DNA from: Amphimedon queenslandica
Lineage: Eukaryota > Porifera > Demospongiae > Haplosclerida > Niphatidae
Direction: 5' to 3'
Assembly (NCBI RefSeq): GCF_000090795.2
Contig: NW_003546520.1
Coordinates: 110,330-132,793, forward strand
Length of the DNA: 22,464 bases
Shown here piece by piece: positions 1-9,138 of this stretch. The notes under the pieces are model-generated. The model worked only from the letters and a program-made list of their open reading frames with translations, made no database searches and was not told where the DNA came from. The translations under genes and the position numbers were made by a program. The first letter of the stretch is position 1, and every line of letters begins with the position of its first letter.

Positions 1-1519
1 TTTGCATACTTTTACGAACTATTGCAAATAAAATTGTTTAACTTGTGTAGCTTGAACACATTGTGAGACTGACAGTAGCCATCACATTACTTGTACAAAT
101 TGATGTGTATGGTTCCCTCAACAACTCAATCATGACAATGGTATTAGATTCATCATCTTCATTATGATCATCACCATCATTATTGTTATTATTATGACCA
201 TTATGGTTCAGAATTATAGAAATAAGAACATAAATTATCATTATTATTATTATTATTGTTAGTATTATTATTAAGATAGCTCTTTCCTCTCGTTTTAATA
301 TCATTATTATTATTGCTGCTTAGTTTTATAACTTGTCTTTGTCATCTTCACTTTCTGTTTCACTTCCCTACTTTTCCAAGGAAGAGGGTTTGTACTTGAT
401 AGTATGTGCTTTGTCCTATGTGTATTAGAGACAGTAGAGTACACATTCAATAGCTGCCATGTCTTTTATCTCTTTGCTCCATTACGGTCAGTGTATATTT
501 CTGCTGTTCAATTTTCTAATGATTTAAAATTATTTTTTATCATAAAATCCTATTTTCTAATGTTCAAAACATTTGAAAGTTTTGCAATTTAATCTAGTTT
601 ACAATTTTGTATGTTTAGAAGTTTGCAAACATAAAACTGCAAGATTCTATTTTCAATGAAACAAAATTCGAAACTTTTTAATTTCAAAATTTAAATTACA
701 TACTAACATTGAATAAATCTTTTAAAGTAAGAGATATGTTTCTTGCAATGAAATATTCATGTCATAAGTTGTAAAAATAGGAATTTTGACATTAATGATT
801 TTACTCGCATGTCCTAAAATTTAAATTTCTAAAGTTTTTGGCATTTATATATACAGCCATATTTTGCCTGGCATGAGACATTATACATTTTGCCTACAAA
901 GTTACAAATTCCAAATTCCTAGTTTTCATGGTATCTTGTCAATGAGTTATGTAAGGTGAAACTTCAATACTTTCACTGTAACATTTAAAACTTCAAATTT
1001 GCATAGTATATATGCTGTCAGTGAAGGCCAAATTTTAAATTTCGCTACCTTAAATATTCAAAATCTCAAGCATTGGCTTGCCTGCTAGCTACCCAATGAC
1101 TCCACCCTAGCTCATTTGTTAAGTGTCTTTTAATTAATTTTTTTCAATTCTATAATTTGCTGGCCAAATTAATTTGTTTTAATCAGATTGAATAAATGCA
1201 ATATATCATGAGACTTTATTTAAAGAGTAATTATTGTTTTGGAGTTGTCTGTAGTTTTCCTCTTTGCCGTTTTGCACTGAACTTGATACCTGAATAACCC
1301 TAATTAATTGCTGTGCTTGTACTACGAATTCATTGGGACCACAGAGCATCATTCTGTCATTGTAACCTCCATCGTGACGGCAACATGGACAAAGCTTTGT
1401 TAGTGCGCCAGGTTTAGAAAACCATCAATTAAGACAACACTCAGACCCACCGATCAATTTGCAGCATTTAGAAACAATTAGATGTGGAGATGATGGAATA
1501 CAATGACATTATTTTGCAT
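1..1519. other. AT-rich stretch without a supportable gene
   Basis: No open frame here looks like protein. The minus-strand frame over 38-304 is a translated microsatellite, and the plus-strand frame at 404-592 is hydrophobic with no motif. From about 600 to 1100 the DNA is made of loose AAATTT/TTTCAAA-type words, and similar text recurs near 14100-14300 and 14800-14850. I see no promoter or RNA gene. Confidence 0.6.
150..316. repeat. ATT/ATC trinucleotide microsatellite
   Basis: Imperfect runs of ATT, with ATC and ACC interruptions, are seen at about 150-200 and again at 238-316 as uninterrupted ATT units. On the minus strand they read as poly-Asn, poly-Asp and poly-Ile, which explains the apparent 88-codon frame across them. 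Confidence 0.9.
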
Positions 1520-1831
1520 TTAAAGGCGTCTCACATCAAACACATTAGTGGAAAGGGTAATTTTCAATCTTTTGTCAGGCTCAGTGTCATTAAGTAGCTT
1601 CTTCATGTCACTAATCTCTTCCAATACAAGGGTGATTTTGCAATCAAGTTGATTAGATTTATAATTATTTAATACGGGGAGTGAAATTAAATCGTCATCA
1701 TCACAAGATTCCAAATTCTTTTTGGACCAGTTTATAGAAGTCTGTCTTGAATTTCTTGTAACAGCATATATCAGCCTTCTGGGTGCATTCGAAAATGCTA
1801 ATCTTGAGTAGAAAATGTATAGTGTATCAAG
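1520..1831 (-). CDS. Hypothetical minus-strand open frame, probable terminal exon
   Basis: The frame is open on the minus strand for just over 100 codons, from after a TAA at 1832-1834 to a stop at 1520. The product is charged: an Arg/Ser-rich first part, an acidic CDDDD stretch, then a leucine/lysine-rich segment with coiled-coil character (VLEEISDMKKLL). There is a plausible 3' splice site inside the frame (GCACCCAG, near 1785), so the exon may start there. I do not recognise the family. It lies downstream, on the same strand, of the frame at 2035-2400, and the two could be exons of one gene, but I could not establish a splice phase linking them. Composition looks more protein-like than the flanking DNA; confidence is low. 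Confidence 0.3.
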   Translation of the reverse strand, partial: LDTLYIFYSRLAFSNAPRRLIYAVTRNSRQTSINWSKKNLESCDDDDLISLPVLNNYKSNQLDCKITLVLEEISDMKKLLNDTEPDKRLKITLSTNVFDVRRL

Positions 1832-2034
1832 TTATATCAATTTTATTAAATGTCTATTCACATTTTGTAGCATTAAAACTTTCAAGTTCCAAGTCCATCA
1901 CTCGTCACATGGAAATAATTATCGCCCCATTTTATCCTGATCTCAGTTATATCATCAACAGTGGCTGATGCCTCCTGTACTTTTATGGATGTTTAGGAGA
2001 AACCTTTAAAGAAAACTTTGTTGCTTCTGTGATT

Positions 2035-2400
2035 TTATTCCAATTCAGCTTTTAAAACCTTTACTGTGCAGCTTGCACAGCCAGTTGGACATGAAGTTCT
2101 CCTTCCTAGTCCTGAGACTACAGATCTACATAATGAACTATGATGGACTCCGGTGACTTGAGGCTCAGTGGTGGCGACGGTCATTGAAGAACTTGTACTT
2201 GAATTACTGGATGTCGCAGAGCCAGCATTACCAGAATCCTGAGATCTAACCTGCAGTCCTTCTACAATGTGTCTACATTGGTCTAGGACCATTGAAAAAC
2301 CATTCTTATTTCGAATATACGCTGTGTCTTCAACCTCATTTTGTAAATATACTTCAACAGGATTGACTTGGAATATCCTTCTTAAGTTAGTAGTTGTCAC
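2035..2400 (-). CDS. Hypothetical 121-codon open frame with Ser/Thr linker
   Basis: A minus-strand ATG at 2398-2400 opens a 121-codon frame. Residues 1-50 look structured (RRIFQVNPVEVYLQNEVED and a following KNGFSMVLDQCRHIVEGL). Residues about 54-75 are a Ser/Thr/Ala low-complexity linker, and the C-terminus is Cys-rich (four Cys between about residues 91 and 111, including CPTGCASC). I do not recognise a family. The cysteine cluster could bind metal, but no standard zinc-finger spacing is evident. It may be an exon of the same gene as 1520-1831. No nearby element supports the start codon as an initiator rather than an internal methionine. Confidence 0.35.
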   Translation of the reverse strand: MTTTNLRRIFQVNPVEVYLQNEVEDTAYIRNKNGFSMVLDQCRHIVEGLQVRSQDSGNAGSATSSNSSTSSSMTVATTEPQVTGVHHSSLCRSVVSGLGRRTSCPTGCASCTVKVLKAELE

Positions 2401-2818
2401 TTAGCTTAAAATTATGTCCGCTGGTCTGTCATTATGTTTAAGTGATACTCTTTCACAAGAAGATAGTAAATGCTCTCAGGCAATGGTGGGGAGATGCCAT
2501 TACTGGTCCAGTGGCTCCTTAGTATGGACAGCTAAGCACAACAATAGTAGTGTTGGAGTTCCAAACCTCCACTGCTTATAAATATTTAGCCCTGCCCCAT
2601 CCTAAATGGGGTTAGGCTGGGGTTATCCAATCCATAACCAATAGATATCCCATCCCACTTTTCTTTGTTCTATACATGTAAATTACAGGCACATTAACAC
2701 ACGCCCAAGAGTTCCTAAATGATGCACTACTGAAATCTGATAGATTTAATTGTGTCACATCAGCTTGAGCCACTATTGGGACGTATTTATTTCTCAAATT
2801 TGATTACATAGAATATAT
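2401..2818. other. Intergenic DNA left of the two-gene transposon
   Basis: No gene is supported. A short inverted motif (CCCCATCC and GGGGTTAGG) lies near 2595-2630. The minus-strand frame at 2612-2797 has no recognisable motif. The dinucleotide AT at 2817-2818, just outside the left inverted repeat, is a candidate target-site duplication with AT at 8009-8010. Confidence 0.5.
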
Positions 2819-2835
2819 ACGGTCTCAGGGACAAG
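2819..2835 (+). repeat. Left terminal inverted repeat of the ISL2EU-like element
   Basis: The repeat reads ACGGTCTCAGGGACAAG. It matches the inverted right end (TCGGTCTCCAGGACAAG) at 14 of 17 positions, the differences being the outermost base and two internal ones. The GGC that follows is also partly shared. Confidence 0.75.
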
Positions 2836-2894
2836 CGGCATTCGTTGCGGCGCAATAACTTGCATATGGATCTAGACTAGCTACTAGCTACTAT

Positions 2895-5651
2895 ATGAAT
2901 GAGGATCAGGAAGAAGAGTCTGCTGTCCCTACAAAAACAGTGTTAAGCATATCTTGGGCCAGCTTAGATGGAAGGAAGCCAGAAGAGCTAACAATTCCTC
3001 AACTGAAGCTTTGGTTATTGTGCCGTGGTGCATCTCTAAAAGGAAAAAAAAATCAGACTTAGTTGCTAGGTAAGGATCACTCATGCATCATAGTGCAGTA
3101 CTGAGATTATCTATCTATAAAGTATCTTTGGTTTGACTAGCTTGCTGGCTTTACCAGGCTGTTTTACTATATACATTATAGTTTATTTTGCATGCTTGAG
3201 TGCATTATGCTAGTGTACCTTCTTTTAGGGTAAATTCTTACATGAGGAATGGTTGGGCAGGCCATATCGTTGATCCTGAAGAAGACATCAAAGCTAGTAC
3301 TAGCTCATCAGCTGAATAGCAATTGTTTCTGATTCCACTGACAGTGCTGAGCCTGATCTATGGAAGCAATTAACTGCAGTGAATTTATTTAATAGCTCAA
3401 TTTAATTTTCTTTCTCAAATGTCAAAATTATCAACTACTTCGTTGTGAGAACAGCAATCGATGGATTACCGGTTAATGACATGAAAGGCATGAATAACTC
3501 TGCTCTAAATCTGTTTCGATGTGGCCACATTCAAAAAATATTCATACGCTACAGAAGCCATCGAAAAGATTTTTATGTTACAGCACTTTGTATCCCTCAA
3601 ATGAGGAAAGATCATATCTACCACCTCTTATTATCTCTTAGTTTGCCATCCTTTGACATTGTTAGTGCCGAATGTGGTTGCCCAGCAGGACAGGGACCAA
3701 CAGCATCATGCAAACATAGAGGTGGTTTTTGTTATGCTCTTGAAGAGTTCAGTCGCATAGGCACAATACCTGACTATGTTACGTGCACTAACAGATTACA
3801 GAAATGGAACAAGCCACATCCAATAAAATTAGATATTCTTCCTGTTACAAGTTTGTCTGCACGGAGGAATACTATTTTAGACAGAATGGAGGTTTCACCT
3901 GTAGTTTCATTTGATCCTCGTCCTATAGATCAACGTACTTTATTAGCTAAAGCAATTAAAGAATTTTGTTGTGAATTGCTTTCTTTAAATGAATCAGCAG
4001 CATTTTTCGATATACTTGTTCTGTCTACTCAAAAAGTCAACCATATGCTCAATATGTTGTTGCTGTTTCATCCACTAATGACATGAGGCCTCCTATGTTT
4101 GATGTGGACACTTCAGGTATTGTTCAACATTCTTTTAAGATGAGTGAATTGGTTATGTGTGCTGTCATCAAAGCATCATTAAATGTTTCTCGCCAGACAC
4201 GAGACAAAATAGAGTTTGATCATAGATAATAGAGTAAATGAAAGGGATTGGAAACGGGTGCGTGGGCGTAGCCCAACCTCCATTCATTTGTATTGTTACT
4301 AAGCAAACCGAGGCGGGTTGGGATTTTGTCACCATTTTCATGCTACTTTTCCTTCTTTTAGGAGCAATATCTGGCGAAACACTGTTCTCATGTTAGTGAA
4401 ACTTATGCATCAAGAAGCCTAATGTTTCCTCTCAACACTACTGTTATCTATTGTACCAAAAACTTTATAATTTTAATGATACGGCACATTTTCCATCTAA
4501 AAATACCATTTATGTCATTATTCTCCCTTTTCTCAAAACATGCTAAAGTAAAACTGGAAACCATTATAATCATATGAAAGACATTACACTTTTCAAAGTA
4601 TTTATACAGGTTAGAGTTAGAATCTATGAAGTATGAGTTTGTTACAAGAGCTAAAGTGTACCAAAAATAGTTGATTCTGTTGTACCTATAACTAATTGCA
4701 ACATAGCTTTACAGAGACAAAAAACTTGCTGTAGGTAGCTCTAAAAATTATATGTGCAATAGGCTATAGATCATAAGCAAGCGTTGTCCTGGAGCAACAC
4801 AAATTTCCTTCAAAATCCTTCCAGAGCAACTTCACCATTTTCATTTACTCCAATATCTATGGATAATTATATGGATAGATATCTAAATAGAATAATTACG
4901 GTCCCAACTAGCATTTTTCGTTGCTACGCCCCGTTTCCAATCCCTTTCATTTACTCTAATATCTATGGTTTGATACAAGTACCTAAACTTCATCCCAACA
5001 ATGGTATGCTATGAGATCTAAAAGAATAACTTGCTCAAAGTGCAGCAAAATTTTATGTCAGAAAAAAGAAGCGTGTCTCTCCTTCAAGAATGTTTACATC
5101 CAAAAATGCTATTAGAGCCCTTACCTACACCAATTGCTTGGGGTTGCAACTACGAATCAGTAGCCATTCAAAAGTATTTGTATCATATGAATGACAAGTT
5201 AAAGAAGAATGTAACTGTGAGACCTTCTGGTTTTATTGTTCACCCAGAAAAGGGATGGTTAGGTACTTCACCAGATGGCATTATCACTGATCCAACATGT
5301 GAACACAGCACTGGATTGCTGGAGATCAAGTGCCCCTACACAAAGCGTTATGAAACTCCTCAAGCTGCCTGTTCAGATTCTACAATTTTTTGTGAGCTCA
5401 TTAATTCTGACGTTGTTTTGAAGCAAAATCATGCATACTATCACCAGGTATAAGTGCAACTTTATGTAGCAGCAGATACTTGTAAATGGTATGATTTTTG
5501 TGTATACACTCCACATGGAATATCAGTTCAACGAATTCTACCTCACATCACTTGGGAAAAGCAGCATATAGAAGAGTTAGAAATATTTTTCTTACAATAC
5601 ATGTCACCCGAAATAGTTACTAAAATGTACAGACCTAGTTATTATCTTTAA
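2895..5651 (+). pseudogene. SAP-SWIM-YqaJ nuclease gene, broken
   Basis: Exon 1 (ATG 2895 to 3069) encodes a SAP-like DNA-binding segment (LTIPQLKLWLLCRGASLKGKK). Intron 3070-3228 (GTAAGG...TTTTAG) restores the frame into DLVAR|VNSYMR. Exon 2 holds a SWIM zinc motif near 3665-3740 (ECGCPAG, then SCKHRGG) and a YqaJ-type nuclease domain near 5100-5650: WGCNYESVA, then GWLGTSPDGI and LLEIKCP, the usual E / D / E-x-K pattern, then QLYVAA and CKWYDFCVYT. Damage: a frame change at the A9 run 3044-3052, a frame change near 3315, TAA at 3403, a one-base loss near 4042, a 747-bp insertion at 4221-4967, TAA at 4984, a frame change near 5065, and TAA at 5451. The frame after 5451 continues as conserved sequence to 5651. 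Likely role in the intact family: accessory nuclease of the transposon. Domain calls are firm; the function is inferred. Confidence 0.85.
4221..4967. mobile_element. 747-bp non-coding inverted-repeat element inserted in the nuclease exon
   Basis: The ends are 38-bp inverted repeats with one mismatch (4221-4258 and 4930-4967; outer bases CATAGATA). GTTTGAT flanks it on both sides (4214-4220 and 4968-4974), a perfect 7-bp target duplication. The nuclease reading frame runs into the left copy (RDKIEFD) and resumes from the right copy (FDTST), so the insertion point lies in a coding exon. A 23-bp copy of the right terminus, one mismatch, lies inside at 4839-4861. I see no transposase, so it is a MITE-like, non-autonomous element. 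A 7-bp duplication does not fit hAT (8 bp) neatly, so I leave the superfamily open. Confidence 0.85.
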
Positions 5652-6090
5652 TATCAATAATGCGCATGATTAAAATATATTTCCTTATCTCCACTCCTTC
5701 ATCTGCACATGTTCCTTTCTTCCTCTTTTCCCCTTTCCTCTCATAATTCCTTCTCTTCCTCTCAATTGTATGTTATCTTTATAATAATAATTATTAATAC
5801 ATTATATTATACATAACTTTAAATATAAATATATACTATATACACTGTATGATATGATTATCTTTATTATCTAATATTTTTTATAGTATTTCTAGTTAAA
5901 AGATCAAAGGGACCGCCCATTCTATAAATGTCATAATGTCACAGTTAGCCACTTATAGCACAGTTAAGTAGTTATTGGATGCCACTCCCGAACAAGTGCT
6001 TTTTTTTGAGTTATTTTGCATTGAAAGTTGAATGTGCAGCAAGATCGAGTAGAGAATAAAGGAGCATTCCTCTATTCTGTCAGTTTATCA

Positions 6091-6131
6091 TAGTCTCTCG
6101 GCGCCAGACCACATCTGGCGCCGAGAGACTA
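6091..6131. repeat. Perfect GC-rich hairpin, 18-bp stem and 5-nt loop
   Basis: The arms are TAGTCTCTCGGCGCCAGA (6091-6108) and its exact reverse complement (6114-6131), separated by CCACA. The flanks share TTTATCA (6084-6090 on the left, and two bases beyond the right arm), which hints at a target duplication. It may be a minimal foldback element or the joined ends of a deleted one. Confidence 0.85.
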
Positions 6132-6333
6132 GTTTTATCACTGGACTGGAGTTCTCCACCTATCTTCTTAGGAATATATACTAGCACCAGCAAATTACAC
6201 TGCAAGCTTCACGATCCTATTCTACAGTTGTGTGTTCATATGTTTGCAGTGCTTTGACTAGCTCTCAGTTTCACAGCTTCAGCATCCTTCTCCATTCTTC
6301 TCCATTCTTCCTGCTACCGTTCTACGTAACACA

Positions 6334-6410
6334 TGATGTCAGATGCGTATCCATAGAAACTATATGATGTCATTGTACTGCGCATGCGCATATTGTATCA
6401 AAATGGCTGC
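6334..6410 (+). promoter_or_regulatory. Promoter-like motif cluster (CRE-like, NRF1-like, YY1-like)
   Basis: Two TGATGTCA octamers (6334-6341 and 6365-6372; CREB/ATF-like), a perfect palindromic TGCGCATGCGCA (6379-6390; the NRF1 consensus in animals) and AAAATGGCTGC (6400-6410; YY1-like, with an ATG) lie within 77 bp. No substantial coding frame follows: the ATG at 6402 is closed after 13 codons. It could be the stranded 5' end of a lost gene or of an inserted element. Confidence 0.4.
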
Positions 6411-6449
6411 AATTATAAACCATCGATGGAGTTCATATCTATAAATCAT

Positions 6450-6557
6450 TTAAAGCATGGTTGCTCGTGGTTTATGGGATATAAAGCACTTGGGATTGGG
6501 TCTCGAGACCAATCCCTTGTGCTTTATATCCCATACAGCACTCCAACCATGCTTTAA
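6450..6557. repeat. 108-bp near-perfect palindrome (foldback/MITE-like)
   Basis: The arms start and end with TTAAAGCATGGTTG and its complement. They also share TTATGGGATATAAAGCAC and GGGATTGG, and meet at GGTCTCGAGACC near 6500-6510. The main asymmetries are one extra G near the centre and a mismatched stretch near 6464-6472 opposite 6535-6542. It lies just beyond the 3' end of the transposase gene. It is probably a foldback insertion; I see no clear target duplication. Confidence 0.75.
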
Positions 6558-6589
6558 TTATAACTTACATAATGTTGGTAAGAAGTTAG

Positions 6590-7953
6590 TTAACATGGCA
6601 CAGACAAAAGATCTTCGTTTGCTGTGTCCATGAAGGAGGAGTCTAGAGGTCTATCAAAGATATGGATGTTCTTAAGTTGCTCCATAGCTCTCTCAACATG
6701 TATGCGAAGTGAAGCTATCCTTCTTGTTCCACTAATTCCTTTTCTAGTACCTGCTTCCAACCTTTTAAGAAAGGTGGTATATTTAATCTCACTCCTATTA
6801 ATGCCAAATCCTCTTCAATGTCAAATCCCCTGTCAGCCATTACAGAATTGCCAGGTTCAAATAATTCAAGAAGACCACTACGTCTAGTTAGTTCTTTGTC
6901 AGAAATTGATCCTGAGTAAAGGTCAGAAATAAATGTTACAGCTCCTTATGCTGAAATACCTATTAAACCTTTAAAAGTGTTATGATTTTTGTAATTTGGA
7001 AAGGTTAACTGTTGGATCTCTGGTAACTGAGGTTGCTCAACAAAATTTCGGTTGCATTAATGGTGACACATGAGCTACCATATTTCACTTTAAAAATGTT
7101 AGGCATTTTGGAGAGAACAAGCGGCCTTGGGGGCCACAAAGGAATTTGCTTGAACTGCAAATAAACAAAATTTATCCATGTCAGAAGTATTCTTAAAACT
7201 GATAACTGATATACCGAATCGATAAGCTAAGTTCTGCTCAAACAAACCAAGGCGTAACCTATTAAGGAAAAGGAAGAATTCATTTAATGGAGATAGTAGT
7301 CTTTTTCGTCCTTTTGTTGACTTACATGGTGCATGTGTAGATCGATAAGACAGCCTGTCACTTGGTCCAAGTAAGTTCAAGCAAGCAATGAGAGCGGCAA
7401 AAGTTGAAAAGCCAGTATAAAACCTTATTTTGCTGTCATCATTACTGATATTCTCCAGTCAAAAAGCCTGTTTAGAACAGTGATCAGTAAGTTCTTCACA
7501 TTCACCTGTGACTATTCTGACTTGCAGTTCTAACTCATCAATCTCTTTCATTGTCAAATCAGTATTAACAGCCACATCTGCACACTCTAAGCTGCCATCT
7601 TCAGCCTCATCATCATCATCATCCGCATCATCTTGCACAGTGTGTACTGGGGAGGACTCAAAGCTTGCTTGCCGCACCAGAGGTCTCCTTTGAGCTGGTG
7701 TTGAAAACTTAGTTGGCAATAATGGCATCTTGAGAGATGGTATTTCGTTAGGTCTCAACATCCTTCCTTTTGAGCCAGGAAAGTGGTCACTGCATATACG
7801 TGTGCTTTCCTTAACAGGTAAATTTTTCCTACAGATGGCGTGAATCCATTGTTTAAGTATCTGTTTCCTGTTAAGGGGAAGGCAATGAAAGGATATGTTA
7901 GTTTCTCGATCAGAGCGGTTGCTGCAACCGGAAACACAGCAGAAATGAACCAT
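6590..7953 (-). pseudogene. THAP-domain DDE transposase (DDE_Tnp_4 type), broken
   Basis: The frame starts at ATG 7953. Residues 1-80 form a THAP zinc-dependent DNA-binding domain: C5/C6 and C10, W36, C54-x2-H57 in CSDHF, and the closing RPNEIPSL. An acidic linker follows (DDADDDDDEAED). Next is a helical region near 7180-7320 (SPLNEFFLFLNRLRLGLFEQ), then the catalytic core: INATEI near 7056, ADRGFD near 6832, and ASLRIHVERAMEQ near 6692, ending at TAA 6590. Damage: TGA at 7459 (likely CGA to TGA), a frame change near 7185, another near 7040, TAA at 6946 in an otherwise conserved ISAYG motif, and a one-base loss near 6720. The residue expected to be the first catalytic Asp is Asn (codon 7056-7058). 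The gene converges on the SWIM-YqaJ gene and would have encoded the enzyme that mobilised the whole element. Confidence 0.88.
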
Positions 7954-7991
7954 GATTGGAATAGCTACTGTCTCTGAGTAAGTATACCGCC

Positions 7992-8008
7992 CTTGTCCTG
8001 GAGACCGA
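7992..8008 (-). repeat. Right terminal inverted repeat of the ISL2EU-like element
   Basis: Read on the minus strand it is TCGGTCTCCAGGACAAG, pairing with 2819-2835. It lies 38 bp upstream of the transposase start codon. Confidence 0.75.
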
Positions 8009-8729
8009 ATATTCTATTTTTACGTTTTTAATAAATGAATAAGTGCAATTTTTGTCAACATGAATGATACACTTTAAACTAATTGCACTAAATCAAAATG
8101 AGAGTGGGCCTGAATCAGTATTGACAACTGCTAGTAACTAAAATCATTAATATTAACTAGCAGAATAATTATTATACTTAATTATTAGAGATGCAGTAAA
8201 TATTATAACAAAATAAAGAAATGGAAAAATCTGCAGATGATAAAAGGCAAGTATGCAAGCAAATATGAGAGACAGATGTATACACAATGGTGACACAACG
8301 AATATATTATTTGTTAAGAACAGAATTGGACAATCAAACTCAGTTACAGGAGGACTTCCAATACTAATGTTGATCTGTGGCTGCAATTCCCTGACAATAA
8401 AGATTTCAAATTTCTTATCTAATATTCCACAAGCAAGTATCATTCTAGCAGTTATTTAATGAAACTGTCATAATCATTTTTACAAAAATAATGTTTACCT
8501 ATATAGGAAAAGTAGATGAGACTTTAATAAAATCTCCAACATTTACAAGTATTCCATTGGCAATTACTACTGCATTGTACTTTAAACATGGAGAAAGTAT
8601 TGATGCACTCTCAGGTAAATAATGCAGTTGACAAATTCTTAAAACATCCCTGAACAAAGTACCATTTTTGTCATAGTATGCATGTGTAGAAACATGACAC
8701 AATTTACAAGTTGTTGTTCCATGACTCAG

Positions 8730-8771
8730 CTGCAAAAAATTTTAACAATAGTCTCCATGATTTTAACATAC
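8730..8771 (-). other. 42-bp intron
   Basis: On the minus strand the intron begins GTATGT and ends TTTTTTGCAG. It joins ...VCLKM to LSHGTTTC in phase 0, and the intron itself carries a TAA. Confidence 0.75.
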
Positions 8772-9093
8772 CATTTTTAAACAGACAGGTTGATATATTA
8801 AATTCTCCTTAAGCAGTTCACTGAAGGAAACTCCACACAGAAAATTTTGCACAATAGGTGAAGAAAATAACCTACGTAAGTGCTCCAAACATGTAATATA
8901 AAGTAAATATTAATATAAATCATAATACAGTTATCAGTGCATATGAACTTACTGTTTTCTGTCTACATGCCCACCACTACAAAGAAATCTTAAATGTTAA
9001 ATCGTAGCAAATTGAAATGCAATGCCTTTGCCAGGAGAGTGGCAGCTCCCATATATATTTGCTGATCTGACTAGAGAATTGAAGGACTCACAC

Positions 9094-9138
9094 CTACAGA
9101 TCTTATCATTAAGTTGCTTAATAAGTGACAAACTTAAC
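9094..9138 (-). other. 45-bp intron without stop codons, in frame
   Basis: On the minus strand it begins GTTAAGT and ends ATCTGTAG. Removing it turns an odd 15-residue insert into the continuous motif YNPEKCESFNSLVR. The intron is a multiple of three and contains no stop, so the unspliced reading frame is open across it. Confidence 0.75.

Larger units (their letters stand above)
5652..6589. other. Intergenic region between the two convergent transposon genes
   Basis: No gene is supported. A pyrimidine-rich tract (about 5689-5766, C/T with few purines) is followed by an AT-only stretch to about 5900. The region then holds a GC-rich hairpin, promoter-like motifs and a palindrome, annotated separately. 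Because the flanking genes converge here, the expected content would be 3' ends; the promoter-like motifs are therefore unexpected. Confidence 0.6.
2819..8008. mobile_element. ISL2EU-like two-gene DNA transposon, decayed, about 5.2 kb
   Basis: Seen: imperfect terminal inverted repeats (2819-2835 and, inverted, 7992-8008) bracket two convergent genes, a plus-strand SAP/SWIM/YqaJ nuclease gene and a minus-strand THAP plus DDE transposase gene. Each start codon lies 54-75 bp inside its repeat (ATG at 2895 and at 7953), so the repeats may carry the promoters. Known, from memory: eukaryotic ISL2EU elements encode an IS-like transposase, often with a THAP domain, together with a YqaJ-type nuclease. 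Inferred: this is an ISL2EU member. Candidate flanking duplication is AT. Both genes carry stops and frameshifts, so the copy is not autonomous. A 747-bp element sits inside the nuclease gene, and foldback sequences sit between the genes. Confidence 0.75.

Noticed and set aside
38-304. Minus-strand 88-codon open frame rich in Ile, Asn and Asp
   Set aside because: It is a translated ATT/ATC microsatellite with no protein-like content.
404-592. Plus-strand hydrophobic open frame
   Set aside because: Short, AT-driven composition, no motif, splice site or neighbour to support it.
5451-5453. CAG|GTATAA as a splice donor that would avoid the stop
   Set aside because: The conserved nuclease sequence continues directly after the stop in the same frame, and no acceptor leaves that sequence intact; a nonsense mutation fits better.
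7508-7693. Plus-strand Ser-rich open frame opposite the THAP transposase linker
   Set aside because: Antisense shadow of the acidic GAT/GAC-rich linker.
6590-7953. THAP-domain gene as a domesticated host gene
   Set aside because: It has several stops and frameshifts, a changed catalytic residue and terminal inverted repeats around it with its nuclease partner.
8253-8459. Plus-strand frame opposite the last C2H2-gene exon
   Set aside because: No motif. The minus strand continues the conserved gene.
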